Positions 42,219 to 52,280 are shown, counted from the first letter of the stretch. The stretch: 64,000 nucleotides of DNA from Sporosarcina sp. ACRSL (GCF_022346605.1 NZ_JAKRNT010000002.1:248001-312000); one strand, 5' to 3'. Numbers and translations are program-made. Notes: generated by a model not told the origin, from the letters alone.

Positions 42219-42962
42219 TTGATTGATGAAAAGACTAATACGTTATTGAAGAAAGAGGATTTTGCTACAAGAACTAATTTGCCGGAGTGGCTATTGAAAA
42301 GCTATCGGACGTTCCATAAAACGGTGACCGATAAGACGTTTCCTTGTTACTTCGGCATGGGCGGAGAATTGAAAGGTGAATTGCGTTATGCGTACGTGAC
42401 GCATAACGATTGGTCGAACTTGCCTTCCGCACTTCATGCTTTTTTGAAGTTATTTGATGATCCTCATCATAAGCGGCATGGACTGTTCGTTTTCGTGGAG
42501 CCTTTTGAGACGGAAGGCGATTTGGAGTCGTACCGAAAGCAGTTTTGGGACATTCTGCAGTATTTACATGATGTAGATAAGGTGCAGTGGCCTGCTGATA
42601 GTCCTCGGGATCCAGATCATTATTTATGGGATTTCCATTTTGGCGGCGAGCCGATTTTTGTTTTTGGAAACGCGCCTGCCTATAAGCAGCGGAAGACAAG
42701 AGATTTGGGGCAATCGATGGTGCTAGGCTTCCAACCTCGTCGTATTTTCGAAGGATTGAAGGGAACCGAAAAAGGCGGGATCATGTCACGCGAAAAGGTG
42801 CGTGAACGTGTCGAAGTGTGGGATCAATTGCCGAAGCATCCGGATATTAGCCATTATGGAGACCCAACCCATAATGAATGGAAACAGTTTTTCATCGGCG
42901 ATGACGTCGAACCGATTGTCGGGAAATGTCCATTTTTGCACAAAGAAATGAAAAATGAATAA
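42219..42962 (+). CDS. YqcI/YcgG family protein
   Basis: A 247-residue protein of the YqcI/YcgG family, recognised by the spaced motifs SFPCYFG-like TFPCYFGMGGEL, PFETEGDLESYRKQFWDILQ and GKCPFLHKE at the end. A Cys-Pro pair at residue about 40 and 237 suggests metal or redox binding. Family function is unknown, though sporulation- and stress-linked expression is reported for Bacillus homologues. TTG start at 42219 after GGGGGAAA. Confidence 0.82.
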   Translation: MIDEKTNTLLKKEDFATRTNLPEWLLKSYRTFHKTVTDKTFPCYFGMGGELKGELRYAYVTHNDWSNLPSALHAFLKLFDDPHHKRHGLFVFVEPFETEGDLESYRKQFWDILQYLHDVDKVQWPADSPRDPDHYLWDFHFGGEPIFVFGNAPAYKQRKTRDLGQSMVLGFQPRRIFEGLKGTEKGGIMSREKVRERVEVWDQLPKHPDISHYGDPTHNEWKQFFIGDDVEPIVGKCPFLHKEMKNE

Positions 42963-42984
42963 CGGGTTCGGATGACGGAAATAC

Positions 42985-43015
42985 GAAAAAAAACGCTCAA
43001 AATGAGCGTTTTTTC
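42985..43015 (+). terminator. Terminator after the YqcI/YcgG gene
   Basis: AAAAAAACGCTC pairs with GAGCGTTTTTT. Symmetric, so it may also serve the convergent regulator gene. Confidence 0.85.
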
Positions 43016-43061
43016 AAACCCTTATATTACTCCAGCACCTATCTGTTTACGGAGTCTTCAC

Positions 43062-43484
43062 TTACTTTTTTGTTCCACTCTTTTTAACTCCTTTGCTAAT
43101 CATGTATATAAAAATAATTGCAAAAGTTGATAGTGCTACTGTGCCACCAATATTTGTCCAATTCATTTCTCCATGCCGAATGGTACTCACAATAATAATC
43201 CCTAGTAGAGCCCCAAAACCGAACAAAACAGACGTCGTCCAATGTGGTGACTGTTTACTATCTTGAATAATTTTCTCTTTCAATTCTCCATCACTCCTTA
43301 ATAATTCATCGATCGTGATACCGAATAAATCGCTTAAATCGATAATCACTTCAATGCTGGGATAGTTTTTACCTGTCTCCCATTTTGAAACTGATTGGCG
43401 ACTAACATGTATTTTGGTAGCGAGTTCCTCCTGGGACCACCCTTTCAGTTCTCTTTCCCTTTTAAGTTTTTCTCCAAAGGACAT
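43062..43484 (-). CDS. XRE regulator with C-terminal membrane segments
   Basis: A 140-residue protein. Residues 3-60 are an XRE helix-turn-helix (GEKLKRERELKGWSQEELA, VSRQSVSKWETGKNYPS), followed by two hydrophobic segments (about 85-105 and 112-132) and a basic tail, so it is membrane-tethered. Regulators of this architecture are common in Bacillales next to ABC or stress genes. AAAGGGTGA precedes the ATG at 43484. Its targets are not evident. Confidence 0.82.
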   Translation of the reverse strand: MSFGEKLKRERELKGWSQEELATKIHVSRQSVSKWETGKNYPSIEVIIDLSDLFGITIDELLRSDGELKEKIIQDSKQSPHWTTSVLFGFGALLGIIIVSTIRHGEMNWTNIGGTVALSTFAIIFIYMISKGVKKSGTKK

Positions 43485-43582
43485 GTTCTCAATCACCCTT
43501 TCTTATTCCATTATTAGTAGAGTGGATGGTTATAGTAAAGATAGTTATAGGCGCATCGTAGGTGCAACCTTTTGTTGCTCCT

Positions 43583-43622
43583 AAAAAAAGGAGACACCAA
43601 TTATATGTGACGTGTCCCCTTG
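43583..43622 (-). terminator. Hairpin in the XRE/dsdA intergenic region
   Basis: AAGGAGACAC pairs with GTGTCCCCTT around a 13-base loop, followed by GTTTTATTT on the plus strand. Which transcript it ends is unclear. Confidence 0.5.
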
Positions 43623-43644
43623 TTTTATTTCTTCAATTTAATTT

Positions 43645-43795
43645 CCCGACACTATTTTCTGTATTTCCCGTATCGCAACCTTCATATTTCGACTAGAAAG
43701 TGCGATTTTTAGCGGTTCGGTTAAGAAAATATTGGCGGAATATTTCCCGAAGTGTGTCGATTTCCCGGGAAATTACTCGTATTATTTCCTGTCTA
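43645..43795. repeat. Possible degenerate TTTCCCG repeat array
   Basis: ATTTCCCG or a variant recurs at about 43650, 43670, 43749, 43770 and 43784, spaced about 20-25 bases apart with decayed units between. It resembles a diverged member of the 20-21-bp array families but the period is irregular and it abuts the dsdA stop. Low certainty. Confidence 0.35.
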
Positions 43796-45104
43796 CTCCC
43801 TTGCCGATGCCATAATAAATATCCATTTCGTTTTCTGGCACCATGCTGCCGCCGGTTGCCCAGACGAGATGGGTTGCGGATGGCATGTCGGCTTTAGGCA
43901 CTTCATTGCGAATGGCTTGGATGGGTCCTGTCATGCCTGCTAGTGCTGACGGTTCGAGGCGAATATCCTCGGTATCTGCGATCATAGTTAATAGTTTAAA
44001 CATCGTTTCATCGGCAATTGTGTAGCATCCTTCTAGGAGCGGTTCCATCACCTTGCCGACAAATCCGGAAGCCGTGCCGACTGCAAGTCCGTCTGCAGCT
44101 GTTTGAATGTCGAGACCGAAGTCTGCAACGGACACTTTGTCATGCAAGCCTGTCATCATGCCGATTGTCATACATGGTGAATGGGTTGGTTCAGCGAAGA
44201 AGCAATGGACATTGTCGCCGAATTGAAGCTTGAGGCCGAAAGCGACGCCGCCTGGTCCCCCGCCGACACCGCACGGCAAGTAGACGAATAGCGGATTGTT
44301 TTCATCGACTTGCGTACCGCGCTCTTTTAGTTGTACTGCAACCCGTTCGCCAGCGACGGCATAGCCAAGGAAAAGATCTAGAGAGTTTTCGTCATCGACG
44401 AAGTGGCATAACGGGTCGGCTTCTGCCTGGCGTCTGCCTTCCTCCACTGCTTTGCTGTAGTCGTCCGCGTATTCAACGACGGTCACGCCTTTTTCACGAA
44501 GAAGGTCCTTTTTCCATTGTTTCGCATCGGCTGACATATGGACGGTGACATTGAAGCCGAGCTGTGCGCTCATGATGCCGATGCTTAGTCCAAGATTTCC
44601 TGTCGATCCGACAGCAATTTTATGCTTCGCGAATAAATTGCGGAATTCCGGCTCTGCAAATCTCGCATAATCATCTTCTTTAGTAATGAGACCGTTCTCG
44701 AGAGCAAGCGTTTCGGCATGTTTCAACACTTCATAAATACCGCCGCGCGCTTTGATGGAACCCGATATCGGGAGTGCATTGTCCTGTTTCAACAATAATT
44801 CCCCAAGGATATCCATATTGTATGTAGTTGTGAGTTCCTCTTTTATCTTCGGGATGGCAGTAATAGGTGACTCGATAATGCCGTTTGCCTCTGCTGTTTC
44901 AGGAAATACTTTTGCGATGTACGGTGCAAATCGCTTTAATCGGTCACTCGCGTCCTTCACATCATCCACGGTGATGCCTGATTGCTCAATGCCTTTCGCA
45001 CTGTCCCCATTGAGCGGGTTTCGCCAAAGCACTTCTTGTTTTTCGATGATTTCTTGCAATAATGGCAATTTTTCGATCCAAGCCGTCTTTTCGCTTTGCT
45101 TCAC
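43782..45104 (-). CDS. dsdA: D-serine ammonia-lyase (D-serine dehydratase)
   Basis: A 440-residue PLP enzyme that converts D-serine to pyruvate and ammonia. The PLP Lys is in [12 protein letters not shown] near residue 100, the phosphate-binding loop is GSTGNLGLS near 165, and [10 protein letters not shown] near 275 holds a second glycine-rich segment. Family length is about 440-448. Start GTG at 45104, preceded by GTGGGGGTC; longer frames lack ribosome sites. It lies 57 bases after a DD-carboxypeptidase gene on the same strand, coupling release and breakdown of D-amino acids; that link is inference. Confidence 0.93.
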   Translation of the reverse strand: MKQSEKTAWIEKLPLLQEIIEKQEVLWRNPLNGDSAKGIEQSGITVDDVKDASDRLKRFAPYIAKVFPETAEANGIIESPITAIPKIKEELTTTYNMDILGELLLKQDNALPISGSIKARGGIYEVLKHAETLALENGLITKEDDYARFAEPEFRNLFAKHKIAVGSTGNLGLSIGIMSAQLGFNVTVHMSADAKQWKKDLLREKGVTVVEYADDYSKAVEEGRRQAEADPLCHFVDDENSLDLFLGYAVAGERVAVQLKERGTQVDENNPLFVYLPCGVGGGPGGVAFGLKLQFGDNVHCFFAEPTHSPCMTIGMMTGLHDKVSVADFGLDIQTAADGLAVGTASGFVGKVMEPLLEGCYTIADETMFKLLTMIADTEDIRLEPSALAGMTGPIQAIRNEVPKADMPSATHLVWATGGSMVPENEMDIYYGIGKGVDRK

Positions 45105-45161
45105 GGTTATCGACCCCCACAGTATGATTTCCCCCATTATACCATGTAAGCGGTTCACAGA

Positions 45162-46025
45162 TTATTCATTCAACACATAGCGATCGATTAAATCCCTCGT
45201 GAGTGTGAAGCGAGGCGTGGACGTATCGCTCCCTTCTACTCCGACACCCATGACGACTGTGATGATTCGCTTCCCTTCATAAATGCCCGTACTTGCAAAG
45301 CACGGTCCAGCCTCCTCGGTATATCCCGTTTTCAATCCTTCCATGCCGATCATCTCTTGCGGCATGCCGGGAAGCATGAGATTTGTAGTCCATAGTCGGG
45401 TCCCATCGCTTGTCGTGAAGTCTGTCATTCGGGTAAATTCCAGCACTTCCGGATATTGCTCTAAAAGCTCGTTCGCAATGGCAGCAACATCCCGTGCAGT
45501 TGCATGATTCGTATCAGCTTCATCCAACCCCGTTGCATTGATGAAGCGAGTGTTTGTTAAGCCAAATTGTTCGGCTTTCTTGTTCATCTCTTGGACGAAT
45601 TCCGCTTCTGTACCGCTCACTAATTCCGCTAGTGCGACGGCAGCATCGTTAGCGGAAGTAATGGTCATCGCAGCAAAAAGCTCGCGGACATTGTATGTTT
45701 TGCGCTTGTCCATTCCTAACATAACGGCATATCTAGGTTGGTTCAAAGCGGCTGTAGAAGGCTTATATTGGCTATCCCATGAGAGACGTCCGTCGGCAAT
45801 TGCTTCAAGGACAATATATTGGGTCATCAGCTTTGACATACTGGCGATTGGCAACGCTTCCTTGGAATTTTGCTCGTAGAGGATCTTACCCGTCTCCGCT
45901 TCAAGAACGATGGCCGCTTTCGCTTCGTGATAAAGGGGATTTGTCTCTTTACGAGCGTCCTTTTCTTTGATGAAGATGAAAAACGCCAATGCGGCGACAA
46001 TTAAAATGGTGAGTGTTTTTTTCAT
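45162..46025 (-). CDS. D-alanyl-D-alanine carboxypeptidase (short DacF-like)
   Basis: A 287-residue penicillin-binding enzyme (peptidase S11) that removes the terminal D-Ala from peptidoglycan stems. The active-site triad is S62-M-S-K65, SAN near 125 and KTGYT near 235. A hydrophobic N-terminal segment (residues 5-18) serves as signal or anchor. It is shorter than DacA or DacF (380-440) because the C-terminal PBP5-type beta domain is absent. AAAGGTG upstream of the ATG. It is the first gene of an operon with dsdA. Confidence 0.88.
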   Translation of the reverse strand: MKKTLTILIVAALAFFIFIKEKDARKETNPLYHEAKAAIVLEAETGKILYEQNSKEALPIASMSKLMTQYIVLEAIADGRLSWDSQYKPSTAALNQPRYAVMLGMDKRKTYNVRELFAAMTITSANDAAVALAELVSGTEAEFVQEMNKKAEQFGLTNTRFINATGLDEADTNHATARDVAAIANELLEQYPEVLEFTRMTDFTTSDGTRLWTTNLMLPGMPQEMIGMEGLKTGYTEEAGPCFASTGIYEGKRIITVVMGVGVEGSDTSTPRFTLTRDLIDRYVLNE

Positions 46026-46174
46026 TCGAATAATCACACCTTTTTCCTGATTTACCTCTATTGTCTACAACAAAGATGAAGATTCATTCATGGATTTTCT
46101 GAAGAATTTCTGAAGATGGGATTTTATTCTAAGGAGTTAGATGGGTGGTAGGTCACAAAGTGATCAAAACCTTG

Positions 46175-46265
46175 TCGAACTCGAGCAAAACCAGACCAAA
46201 CTCGAGCCTAACTCCGCCTAATTGCTCCAAAACACCATCGAACTCGAGCAAAACCGTCCGCGATT
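46175..46265 (-). repeat. Array of 21-bp TGCTCGAGTT units
   Basis: About four units of 21 bases; on the plus strand they read GAACTCGAGCAAAACC, on the minus strand GGTTTTGCTCGAGTTC, the same core as at 6222. It lies upstream of the PhoD-like gene; a longer in-frame extension of that gene runs through it and is rejected. The 46038-46365 gap holds nothing else. Confidence 0.8.
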
Positions 46266-46365
46266 CCTGTCAGAAAGTGCAAAGGAGGTCATCGCCCACC
46301 TGCACACACCTTCATTATCCGGACTGAATACGCTAGTAGTAATAACGTCAGTGGTGGTGATTTGC

Positions 46366-48402
46366 ATGGAGAGTGCGGGGATTTTAGCAGGGCCGATGTT
46401 GCGGCGGGTGGATACGGAGTCTGTTGCCATTTGGGTGGCGACAAACTGTCCTGTCGAGGTGGACGCTGCCATTTTTCTTCTAGACACGCTTACACCGCTT
46501 GACACCGCCACGAAGACGACATCAGTACGCGCAGGCCATCGTTTGTTCATCCACTTAGTGCAAGTGCATGGGCAATTTCCAACGGATACGCTCCTTGGCT
46601 ATGACCTGCTTTTTCGCGTTGGAAAACGTAATTTTGATTTAACCAGTCTCGGTTTGATTCATAAAAATGAAGATTCCATCACGTATGATGGACTTCCCTA
46701 CCCTTCGTTTTTCATCCCCGCAACTGCAGCTCCAACTTTTCTATATGCATCTTGTCGGAAATTTCATGGGAAAGGGGATGATGCCCTCGTTGCAGGAGAT
46801 GCGCTTTTGCAAAGATCCGCTCACCATCTTGCAGCACGTCCGAGCGCTTTGTTTCTTACCGGCGATCAGATTTATGCAGATGATGTGGCGGATCCATTGT
46901 TTACAGTCATCAGAACGGTTGCCGAACACTATATTGGTAATGAGGAGCTTGGGCAGTTCGATTCGCGTTTACGGGAGGAGCCATTTGCTACCGCCCTTCA
47001 GCAAGTGAACGGACGGCAGTTCATTACGGAGCGGTTTTGCCGGTTCACTTCGGCGAGCGCTTCGAATCATCTGCTTACCTTCGGGGAATATGCGGCGATG
47101 TATTTGCTGTCTTGGGGTCCTGCGATGTGGACGGATGTTTTTCTCCCTTCGTTTGATGAGTTGTTGAAGAACGATGGATTATATTTGTATTTCCAAGAAG
47201 ATCGCAGTGAACTTGAGCAATGCCGTGTCCGTTACGAAGAGCAGTCCGGGCAACTGTTGCAGGCGATTGGATCGCTCCATCGGATCCGAAGGCTGTTTGC
47301 AAATATGCCAACATATATGATATTCGATGACCATGATGTAACGGATGACTGGAATTTATCCGCAGACTGGCGCAGTTCAGTACTCGCTTCGCCGCTTGGA
47401 AAGCATGTAGTAGCGAACGGGCTTTGTGCATATTGGGCGTTCCAAGGTTGGGGCAATGAGCCGCAACGGTTCGGGGAGGGGTTCCTACAGTCGATGAGCA
47501 GGCATTTCGACGGGTTCATTGCTAACTCAACTGCTTATGAAGTTTGGGCGACTCGGCTTTGGTCATTCAAAGGCTGGCAATTCGTGGCGCCCACAACACC
47601 TGCTGCGCTATTTTTAGATACGAGGACAATGCGTTATTTTGACGATCACCCGAAGCCTGTGAAAGTTGGACGGATGGTAAAGGAGACGGCCCAGACACCG
47701 AGGTTGATTGGCAAGTCCGGTTGGAGAGTCACCGCGCGGACGCTCTTGAATTCTCGGTGGTCGAGGGGCGATCCACTCATCATCGTTTCCCCGACGCCCT
47801 TATACGGATTGGGGCTGATCGAATCGGTGCTCCACTCGTATGTGTATCCGCTCCGTGCTCTTGGATATCCGATTCACGAAGTGCTTGACTTTGAGGCGTG
47901 GAAGTATAATGGAAGAGGATTCACCGATTTCATCGGGCAGCTGTTCAAATGGAGTTTATCCCAGTGTATTATCCTGTCGGGGGATGTCCATTATGCTTCC
48001 GCCGTCCGGTCTCGACTGACGTCGAAACGGGAAGTGCTCGATATTTTGCAGTTCACGAGCAGCCCTTCCCATAATATGAGCTTCTCGGGTATTTGGGGAA
48101 TGCTCATGAGAATGGCGATTTGGGGAAATGCGAGGAAACGGGTGAAGCGGACGATTTACCGTTATTGTGATGACTCGTTCTCGATCCATAATGGCGGAAA
48201 AGCGATGGATAGCCCGAAGAATGCGAAATGGCAAGAAGCACTCCGCTACTTGGAGATGCCGCCGGGTTCGATTGTCGAGACGGAGAACAATATCGGACTC
48301 GTCACTGTCGGGGAAACCGTCGTCAGGCATTCGCTGTTGCAAATGAAACGTGGAGAAATGAAAGAGATTCGATTTGAGGATGTCGAAGCCTTGCCGGAAT
48401 GA
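46366..48402 (+). CDS. PhoD-like metallophosphatase/phosphodiesterase
   Basis: A 678-residue protein with a PhoD-type calcineurin-like fold. Metal and catalytic motifs are LTGDQIYADDVADP near residue 165, FDDHDVTDDWN near 325 (the HD pair), and LSGDVHYASAV near 540. An N-terminal Ig-like domain (about 1-120) precedes it, as in other PhoD proteins. There is no clear signal peptide. Substrates of relatives are phosphodiesters, phytate-like compounds or wall teichoic acids. Start at 46366, five bases after a GGTGGTGA site; the track-length longer start lies within the repeat array. Confidence 0.85.
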   Translation: MESAGILAGPMLRRVDTESVAIWVATNCPVEVDAAIFLLDTLTPLDTATKTTSVRAGHRLFIHLVQVHGQFPTDTLLGYDLLFRVGKRNFDLTSLGLIHKNEDSITYDGLPYPSFFIPATAAPTFLYASCRKFHGKGDDALVAGDALLQRSAHHLAARPSALFLTGDQIYADDVADPLFTVIRTVAEHYIGNEELGQFDSRLREEPFATALQQVNGRQFITERFCRFTSASASNHLLTFGEYAAMYLLSWGPAMWTDVFLPSFDELLKNDGLYLYFQEDRSELEQCRVRYEEQSGQLLQAIGSLHRIRRLFANMPTYMIFDDHDVTDDWNLSADWRSSVLASPLGKHVVANGLCAYWAFQGWGNEPQRFGEGFLQSMSRHFDGFIANSTAYEVWATRLWSFKGWQFVAPTTPAALFLDTRTMRYFDDHPKPVKVGRMVKETAQTPRLIGKSGWRVTARTLLNSRWSRGDPLIIVSPTPLYGLGLIESVLHSYVYPLRALGYPIHEVLDFEAWKYNGRGFTDFIGQLFKWSLSQCIILSGDVHYASAVRSRLTSKREVLDILQFTSSPSHNMSFSGIWGMLMRMAIWGNARKRVKRTIYRYCDDSFSIHNGGKAMDSPKNAKWQEALRYLEMPPGSIVETENNIGLVTVGETVVRHSLLQMKRGEMKEIRFEDVEALPE

Positions 48403-48415
48403 TGCGGCGGGGCTT

Positions 48416-48515
48416 TTATGCGTAGATTTTCGGCTTTATGCGCAAATTCTGTAGTTTATGCGTGAATGTCATGATTTATGCGGCTTTCGGGGAGGTTATG
48501 CGTAAATTTTGATAA
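48416..48515 (+). repeat. Array of exact 20-bp TTATGCG units
   Basis: TTATGCG begins at 48416, 48436, 48456, 48476 and 48496, an exact 20-base period. Units differ from those at 41071 apart from the conserved heptamer and a frequent AAATT. It starts only 14 bases after the stop of the PhoD-like gene. Confidence 0.88.
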
Positions 48516-48597
48516 GGTCTATGGGTGGAGGGATATTATTTATAAACGGTAAATTCATATTTTTTACGTTAAAAAAGAACTTTTAAGGGGGAGAATT

Positions 48598-49083
48598 ATG
48601 CGTAGACTAATATTCTTTTTAACGATGTTGTTAGTTCTCAGTGCTTGTAATTCAACGAGTGAAGTATTACGCAAAGAGAAACCTAATGACTTTGCATTTT
48701 CTTTGAAGTATGGAGTGAGAGCATTAAATGAGTTAAATACTTATGACAACACTTACACAAAAGATTTAGTTGAAGATGGAACTGAAACAACAGATATGGT
48801 GCTTTCCAACGAAGAAATAGAAGTCATTTATGAGAAATTTAGAAGCGCCGATGTTTTAAGTTTGCCCGAAGAAAAAGGTGGTCCCCCTTGTACGGCGCCA
48901 TATTATAGGTACGAATTATCCATGACGGTAGATGGTGAAGAATATTACTTAAAGTGGGATACTTCTTGTGAGTCAAAAGCGCTCAATAGATGGGAAAGAA
49001 CAATGAATTTTATAAACAGAGAAATTATTTACCCAAAAGATGAATACCAATCACTCCCTGAACCTACTGGTGGCTATGAATGA
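48598..49083 (+). CDS. Lipoprotein, 161 residues, unknown
   Basis: Signal with lipobox LVLSAC at residues about 12-17, then a 140-residue acidic domain with two Cys (PPCTAPYYRY and DTSCESK) that could form a disulfide. Pattern VLSNEEIEVIYEKFRSADVLSLPE resembles a YhfM/YfjS-type hydrophilic domain. AAGGGGGAG precedes the ATG; a strong terminator follows. No family name is certain. Confidence 0.65.
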   Translation: MRRLIFFLTMLLVLSACNSTSEVLRKEKPNDFAFSLKYGVRALNELNTYDNTYTKDLVEDGTETTDMVLSNEEIEVIYEKFRSADVLSLPEEKGGPPCTAPYYRYELSMTVDGEEYYLKWDTSCESKALNRWERTMNFINREIIYPKDEYQSLPEPTGGYE

Positions 49084-49105
49084 TACGCTGTATTCTTAGA
49101 ATTTA

Positions 49106-49143
49106 TTAAAAATCGTTCAATCGAAATGATTGAACGATTTTTT
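49106..49143 (+). terminator. Terminator after the lipoprotein gene
   Basis: AAAAATCGTTCAATC pairs with GATTGAACGATTTTTT. A second small hairpin, GCACCGC with GCGGTGC, follows at about 49160. Confidence 0.9.
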
Positions 49144-49273
49144 AATGAACAATACAAAAAGCACCGCAAATGCGGTGCAATTAGTTATACACTTTTGCTT
49201 ACATCTTCTTTTGAAATTTATAGTTTTGCGGTAGGAAACGGACCGTTACCATCGGATCGTCTCTTTTTTTGAT

Positions 49274-50092
49274 TTATAGCTGTGTCCGTACGTCCCAAAG
49301 TTCAGGGAAGAATTTATGGTCTAGGACGGTTTTCAAGTATTGGACGCCTGATGAACCGCCAGTGCCTGTTTTAAAGCCGATGATCCGTTCTACGGTCTTC
49401 ATGTGGCGAAAGCGCCACTGTTGGTGGCTGTCTTCGATGTCGACGAGCTTTTCGGCGAGTTGGTACAAGTCCCAATAGTGGTCGACATCCCGGTACACTT
49501 CGAGCCAGGCCGCCGCCACGGTCGGGTCACCCGCATACGTTACAGCGTAATCACGTGTTAGCAAATCGGGATTTATCGGTAATCCGGCGCGTGAAAGTGC
49601 GCGGATTGCGACGTCGTAAATGCCCGGTGCTTTGTAGGCCGACTTTAATTCACTCGCGAGTTCAGGATCTTTCTCGTAGATTTTCAAAATATGCGGCTGC
49701 TTATAACCGAGCGCAAACTCAATCAACCGATTTTGGTAAGACTGGAAGCCTGACGCGCGGCCGAGGCTTTCACGGAATTCCATATACTCGGCCGGTGTCA
49801 ACGTCGAGAGGACGTCCCAAGCCTGGATGATTTGCGTTTGTACCCGTGAGACGCGTGCCAACATCTTGAACGCTTCCGGCAGTTCGTCTTTTTCAATTAA
49901 CTCGATTGCCGTATTCAGCTCATGCAAGATGAGTTTCATCCATAGCTCGCTCACTTGGTGGATGATAATGAACAGCATTTCATCGTGGTGCCCAGACAAT
50001 CGCTCTTGGCTCGACAGCACTTTATCGAGCCGCAAATATTCCCCGTACGTCATATTGTCCCGGAAGTCCGTATGGATCCCTTTTTCATTCAT
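49274..50092 (-). CDS. kynA: Tryptophan 2,3-dioxygenase
   Basis: A 272-residue heme enzyme opening the indole ring of L-tryptophan to N-formylkynurenine. Diagnostic segments are [15 protein letters not shown] near residue 15, [19 protein letters not shown] near 35 (distal His and substrate-binding residues) and [14 protein letters not shown] near 225, with the proximal heme His; TGGSSG follows. It is the last gene of the kynU-kynB-kynA operon; its ATG overlaps the kynB stop in ATGA. Confidence 0.95.
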   Translation of the reverse strand: MNEKGIHTDFRDNMTYGEYLRLDKVLSSQERLSGHHDEMLFIIIHQVSELWMKLILHELNTAIELIEKDELPEAFKMLARVSRVQTQIIQAWDVLSTLTPAEYMEFRESLGRASGFQSYQNRLIEFALGYKQPHILKIYEKDPELASELKSAYKAPGIYDVAIRALSRAGLPINPDLLTRDYAVTYAGDPTVAAAWLEVYRDVDHYWDLYQLAEKLVDIEDSHQQWRFRHMKTVERIIGFKTGTGGSSGVQYLKTVLDHKFFPELWDVRTQL

Positions 50093-50721
50093 GACGGCCA
50101 CTTCCTGATAACCGCGCGCACTGGACTCCCATCTCCACCTTCAATCGGCAATGGCAAAGCAATCAATTCATAATCGCCCGGGTCGATTTCCTCCAAGACG
50201 ATATTCTCCAAAATAAGCACGTCATTGTTATGCAGTGAATGATGGGCATCCAACGTCTTGCTATCCTCCGGGTCGACCGATGGCGTGTCGACACCGATGA
50301 GCTTGACACCGCGCTCCTTCAATAAAGGACCGATATCCGCCCGCAAAAAGGTGAACGTCTCTGGAAATACATTCGGATCCGGTCGGCTTAACGTCTTTAG
50401 TAATATCCGTTCCACGCCACCGAAATCGATATGCTCCAAATCGGAGCGCCCTACGCTTTCGAGCCCCGAGACGTCAATGACGCGAGCCTTTCCTATATAG
50501 ACATCAATCGGCAACTCGTGCACTTTCATTCCTTCATCGTCATAGTGAAAAGGCGCATCGATATGCGTACCCATATGCATGCTCGTCGTCATCGTTCCGA
50601 TATTGACGGAACCGGTATCTGCTTTCAGAAACCGAACGTCATAGGAAAACGGCGTATCCCCGGGCCACTCGGCGATTCCGTTATGCAAACGCTGTGAAAT
50701 GTCTATCCACTCACTCGTCAT
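50089..50721 (-). CDS. kynB: Kynurenine formamidase
   Basis: A 210-residue metal-dependent cyclase-family amidase that hydrolyses N-formylkynurenine to kynurenine and formate. The metal-binding motif is [14 protein letters not shown] near residue 50 (His, His, Asp, His). Family length about 205-220. Its ATG overlaps the kynU stop by four bases and its stop overlaps the kynA start, giving strict translational coupling. Confidence 0.95.
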   Translation of the reverse strand: MTSEWIDISQRLHNGIAEWPGDTPFSYDVRFLKADTGSVNIGTMTTSMHMGTHIDAPFHYDDEGMKVHELPIDVYIGKARVIDVSGLESVGRSDLEHIDFGGVERILLKTLSRPDPNVFPETFTFLRADIGPLLKERGVKLIGVDTPSVDPEDSKTLDAHHSLHNNDVLILENIVLEEIDPGDYELIALPLPIEGGDGSPVRAVIRKWPS

Positions 50722-51989
50722 GCGACAACACCCCTTTTATTCTCAAACTTTTCGTATCGCTTTTCATTCATGATGATTTTAAGCTTTTGTACTGTATGCC
50801 AAACGTCTTCAAAACTGTTATAGAGGGCGACGGGCGCTAGGCGAATTCCATTAGGTGATCGGAAATCCGGAATGACGCCGTCCTCTTTCAGCGCCTTGCA
50901 AATGCGCGCTGCCTCCTCATGCTCAAGTAATAAATGGCCGCCGCGTGTTCTATTGACCGGATTGCCGATCGTGAAGCCAGCGTCTTGTAGTTCCTGTTCA
51001 ATCAATTCAAGCATATAGCCTGTCAGCTCAAGCGATTTTTCGCGGATTTTTTTAATGCCCACTTCCTCGAACATGTCGAGGGAGCCGATGACGGGCGCCA
51101 GGCTCAGAACATGAGGTGTTCCGATTTGATAGGCACCAACATCCACTGCGGGATCCATTGTATGATCCATATCGAATTGCGTCTCCTTTTTCGAGCCGAA
51201 CCAACCCGCGAGCCCAGGTGCTTTGCCGAAATGCTTTTCGTGAACGAATAAGCCGCCGACGGAGCCCGGTCCCCCGTTCAAATGCTTATACGTACACCAA
51301 AACGCAAAATCCGTTCCCCACTCGTGGAGCGAATGCTCAACTGCTCCGACGGAATGGCATAGGTCGAAGCCGATGGGGATATTTCGTTCGTTCGCAGCTT
51401 TCGTCAACTTGTGCATATCAAGCACTTGCCCGCTCCGATACAGAACTGCAGGCAACACAATGAGCGCCACGTCGTCCGTCATCGCCTCGATGATGTCATC
51501 CTCCAGTAAGTAATGACCGTCGTTGCTTTTAACACGAATGAGATGCTCATCCGGATCATAGCCTTTCAAAGCGAGCTGACTTTTCAGCGCGTAAATATCC
51601 GACGGGAAATTCAATTCATCAGCAAGGATTTTTGTTTTATTGCCAGTAGGCTTGTAAAACGTTGAGACAAGCTGATGCAAATTCACTGTCGTGGAGCCGG
51701 TCGCAATGACTTCTCCGGGCGTTCCACCGACGAGCAGTGCCATTTTCTCCCCGACCCGCTCGGATAAATAAAACCACGGATGCTCCCCTTCCGTCCATCC
51801 ATTGATGCCGAGCGTTTTCCAGGAATCAAGCAATTCCAGCAAAGTTAGTTCAGCCCGTTTTGACAATAAACCGAGTGAATTGCCGTCCATGTAAATGGTG
51901 TTTTCCGGAATGTAAAATTCGTCTTTATAAGAAGCGAGCCGGTCTTTGCGATCCCGCTCCTGTGCATTGACAAGTGTGTGTTGCGACAT
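50718..51989 (-). CDS. kynU: Kynureninase
   Basis: A 423-residue PLP enzyme converting kynurenine to anthranilate and alanine. The PLP Lys is in [15 protein letters not shown] near residue 230, with the Asp-x-Cys-His stretch FDLCHSVGA near 205. AAGGGGG precedes the ATG. First gene of the operon; anthranilate can feed back to tryptophan or siderophore synthesis. No dedicated regulator is next to it; upstream is a repeat array. Confidence 0.95.
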   Translation of the reverse strand: MSQHTLVNAQERDRKDRLASYKDEFYIPENTIYMDGNSLGLLSKRAELTLLELLDSWKTLGINGWTEGEHPWFYLSERVGEKMALLVGGTPGEVIATGSTTVNLHQLVSTFYKPTGNKTKILADELNFPSDIYALKSQLALKGYDPDEHLIRVKSNDGHYLLEDDIIEAMTDDVALIVLPAVLYRSGQVLDMHKLTKAANERNIPIGFDLCHSVGAVEHSLHEWGTDFAFWCTYKHLNGGPGSVGGLFVHEKHFGKAPGLAGWFGSKKETQFDMDHTMDPAVDVGAYQIGTPHVLSLAPVIGSLDMFEEVGIKKIREKSLELTGYMLELIEQELQDAGFTIGNPVNRTRGGHLLLEHEEAARICKALKEDGVIPDFRSPNGIRLAPVALYNSFEDVWHTVQKLKIIMNEKRYEKFENKRGVVA

Positions 51990-52084
51990 ACAAATCCCCC
52001 TTTTGTCTTGCTAAGAAAAGCATAGCATATTGGCGGAGGGGAGGACATTCTGAATTTGTAGACTTTTCGGGTGGGGGCGGCGTG

Positions 52085-52230
52085 ATTTGAGGACGGGGGC
52101 GGCCGGCTTTGAGCGTGGGACGGATCTCTTTGGACGCGGAATGCCTTGCTTTGGGCACGGGACAGCTCATTTTGGGCGAGGAATGCCTTGCTTTGGGCGC
52201 GGGACCTCTCGCTTTGGCGGGACAGCTCAC
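52085..52230 (+). repeat. Array of ~21-bp CTTTGGGCGCGGGAC units
   Basis: Six to seven units of 21 bases (last one 18) with core TTTGGGCGCGG followed by alternately AATGCCTTG and ACAGCTCA. Its GGGCGCG core relates it to the array at 55316. ORFs in several frames cross it but none has a ribosome site. It separates kynU and desR. Confidence 0.82.
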
Positions 52231-52247
52231 GTACGCGATTTTCAAAA

Positions 52248-52280
52248 AAAACAGGTGAAGGACATACTCCTTCACCTGCG
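52248..52280 (-). terminator. Terminator after desR
   Basis: CAGGTGAAGGA pairs with TCCTTCACCTG; on the minus strand it is followed by TTTTTTTT. Eight bases past the desR stop. Confidence 0.88.

Noticed and set aside
46222-46365. N-terminal extension of the PhoD-like protein
   Set aside because: The extra 48 codons translate the repeat array and spacer; ATG at 46366 has GGTGGTGA upstream.
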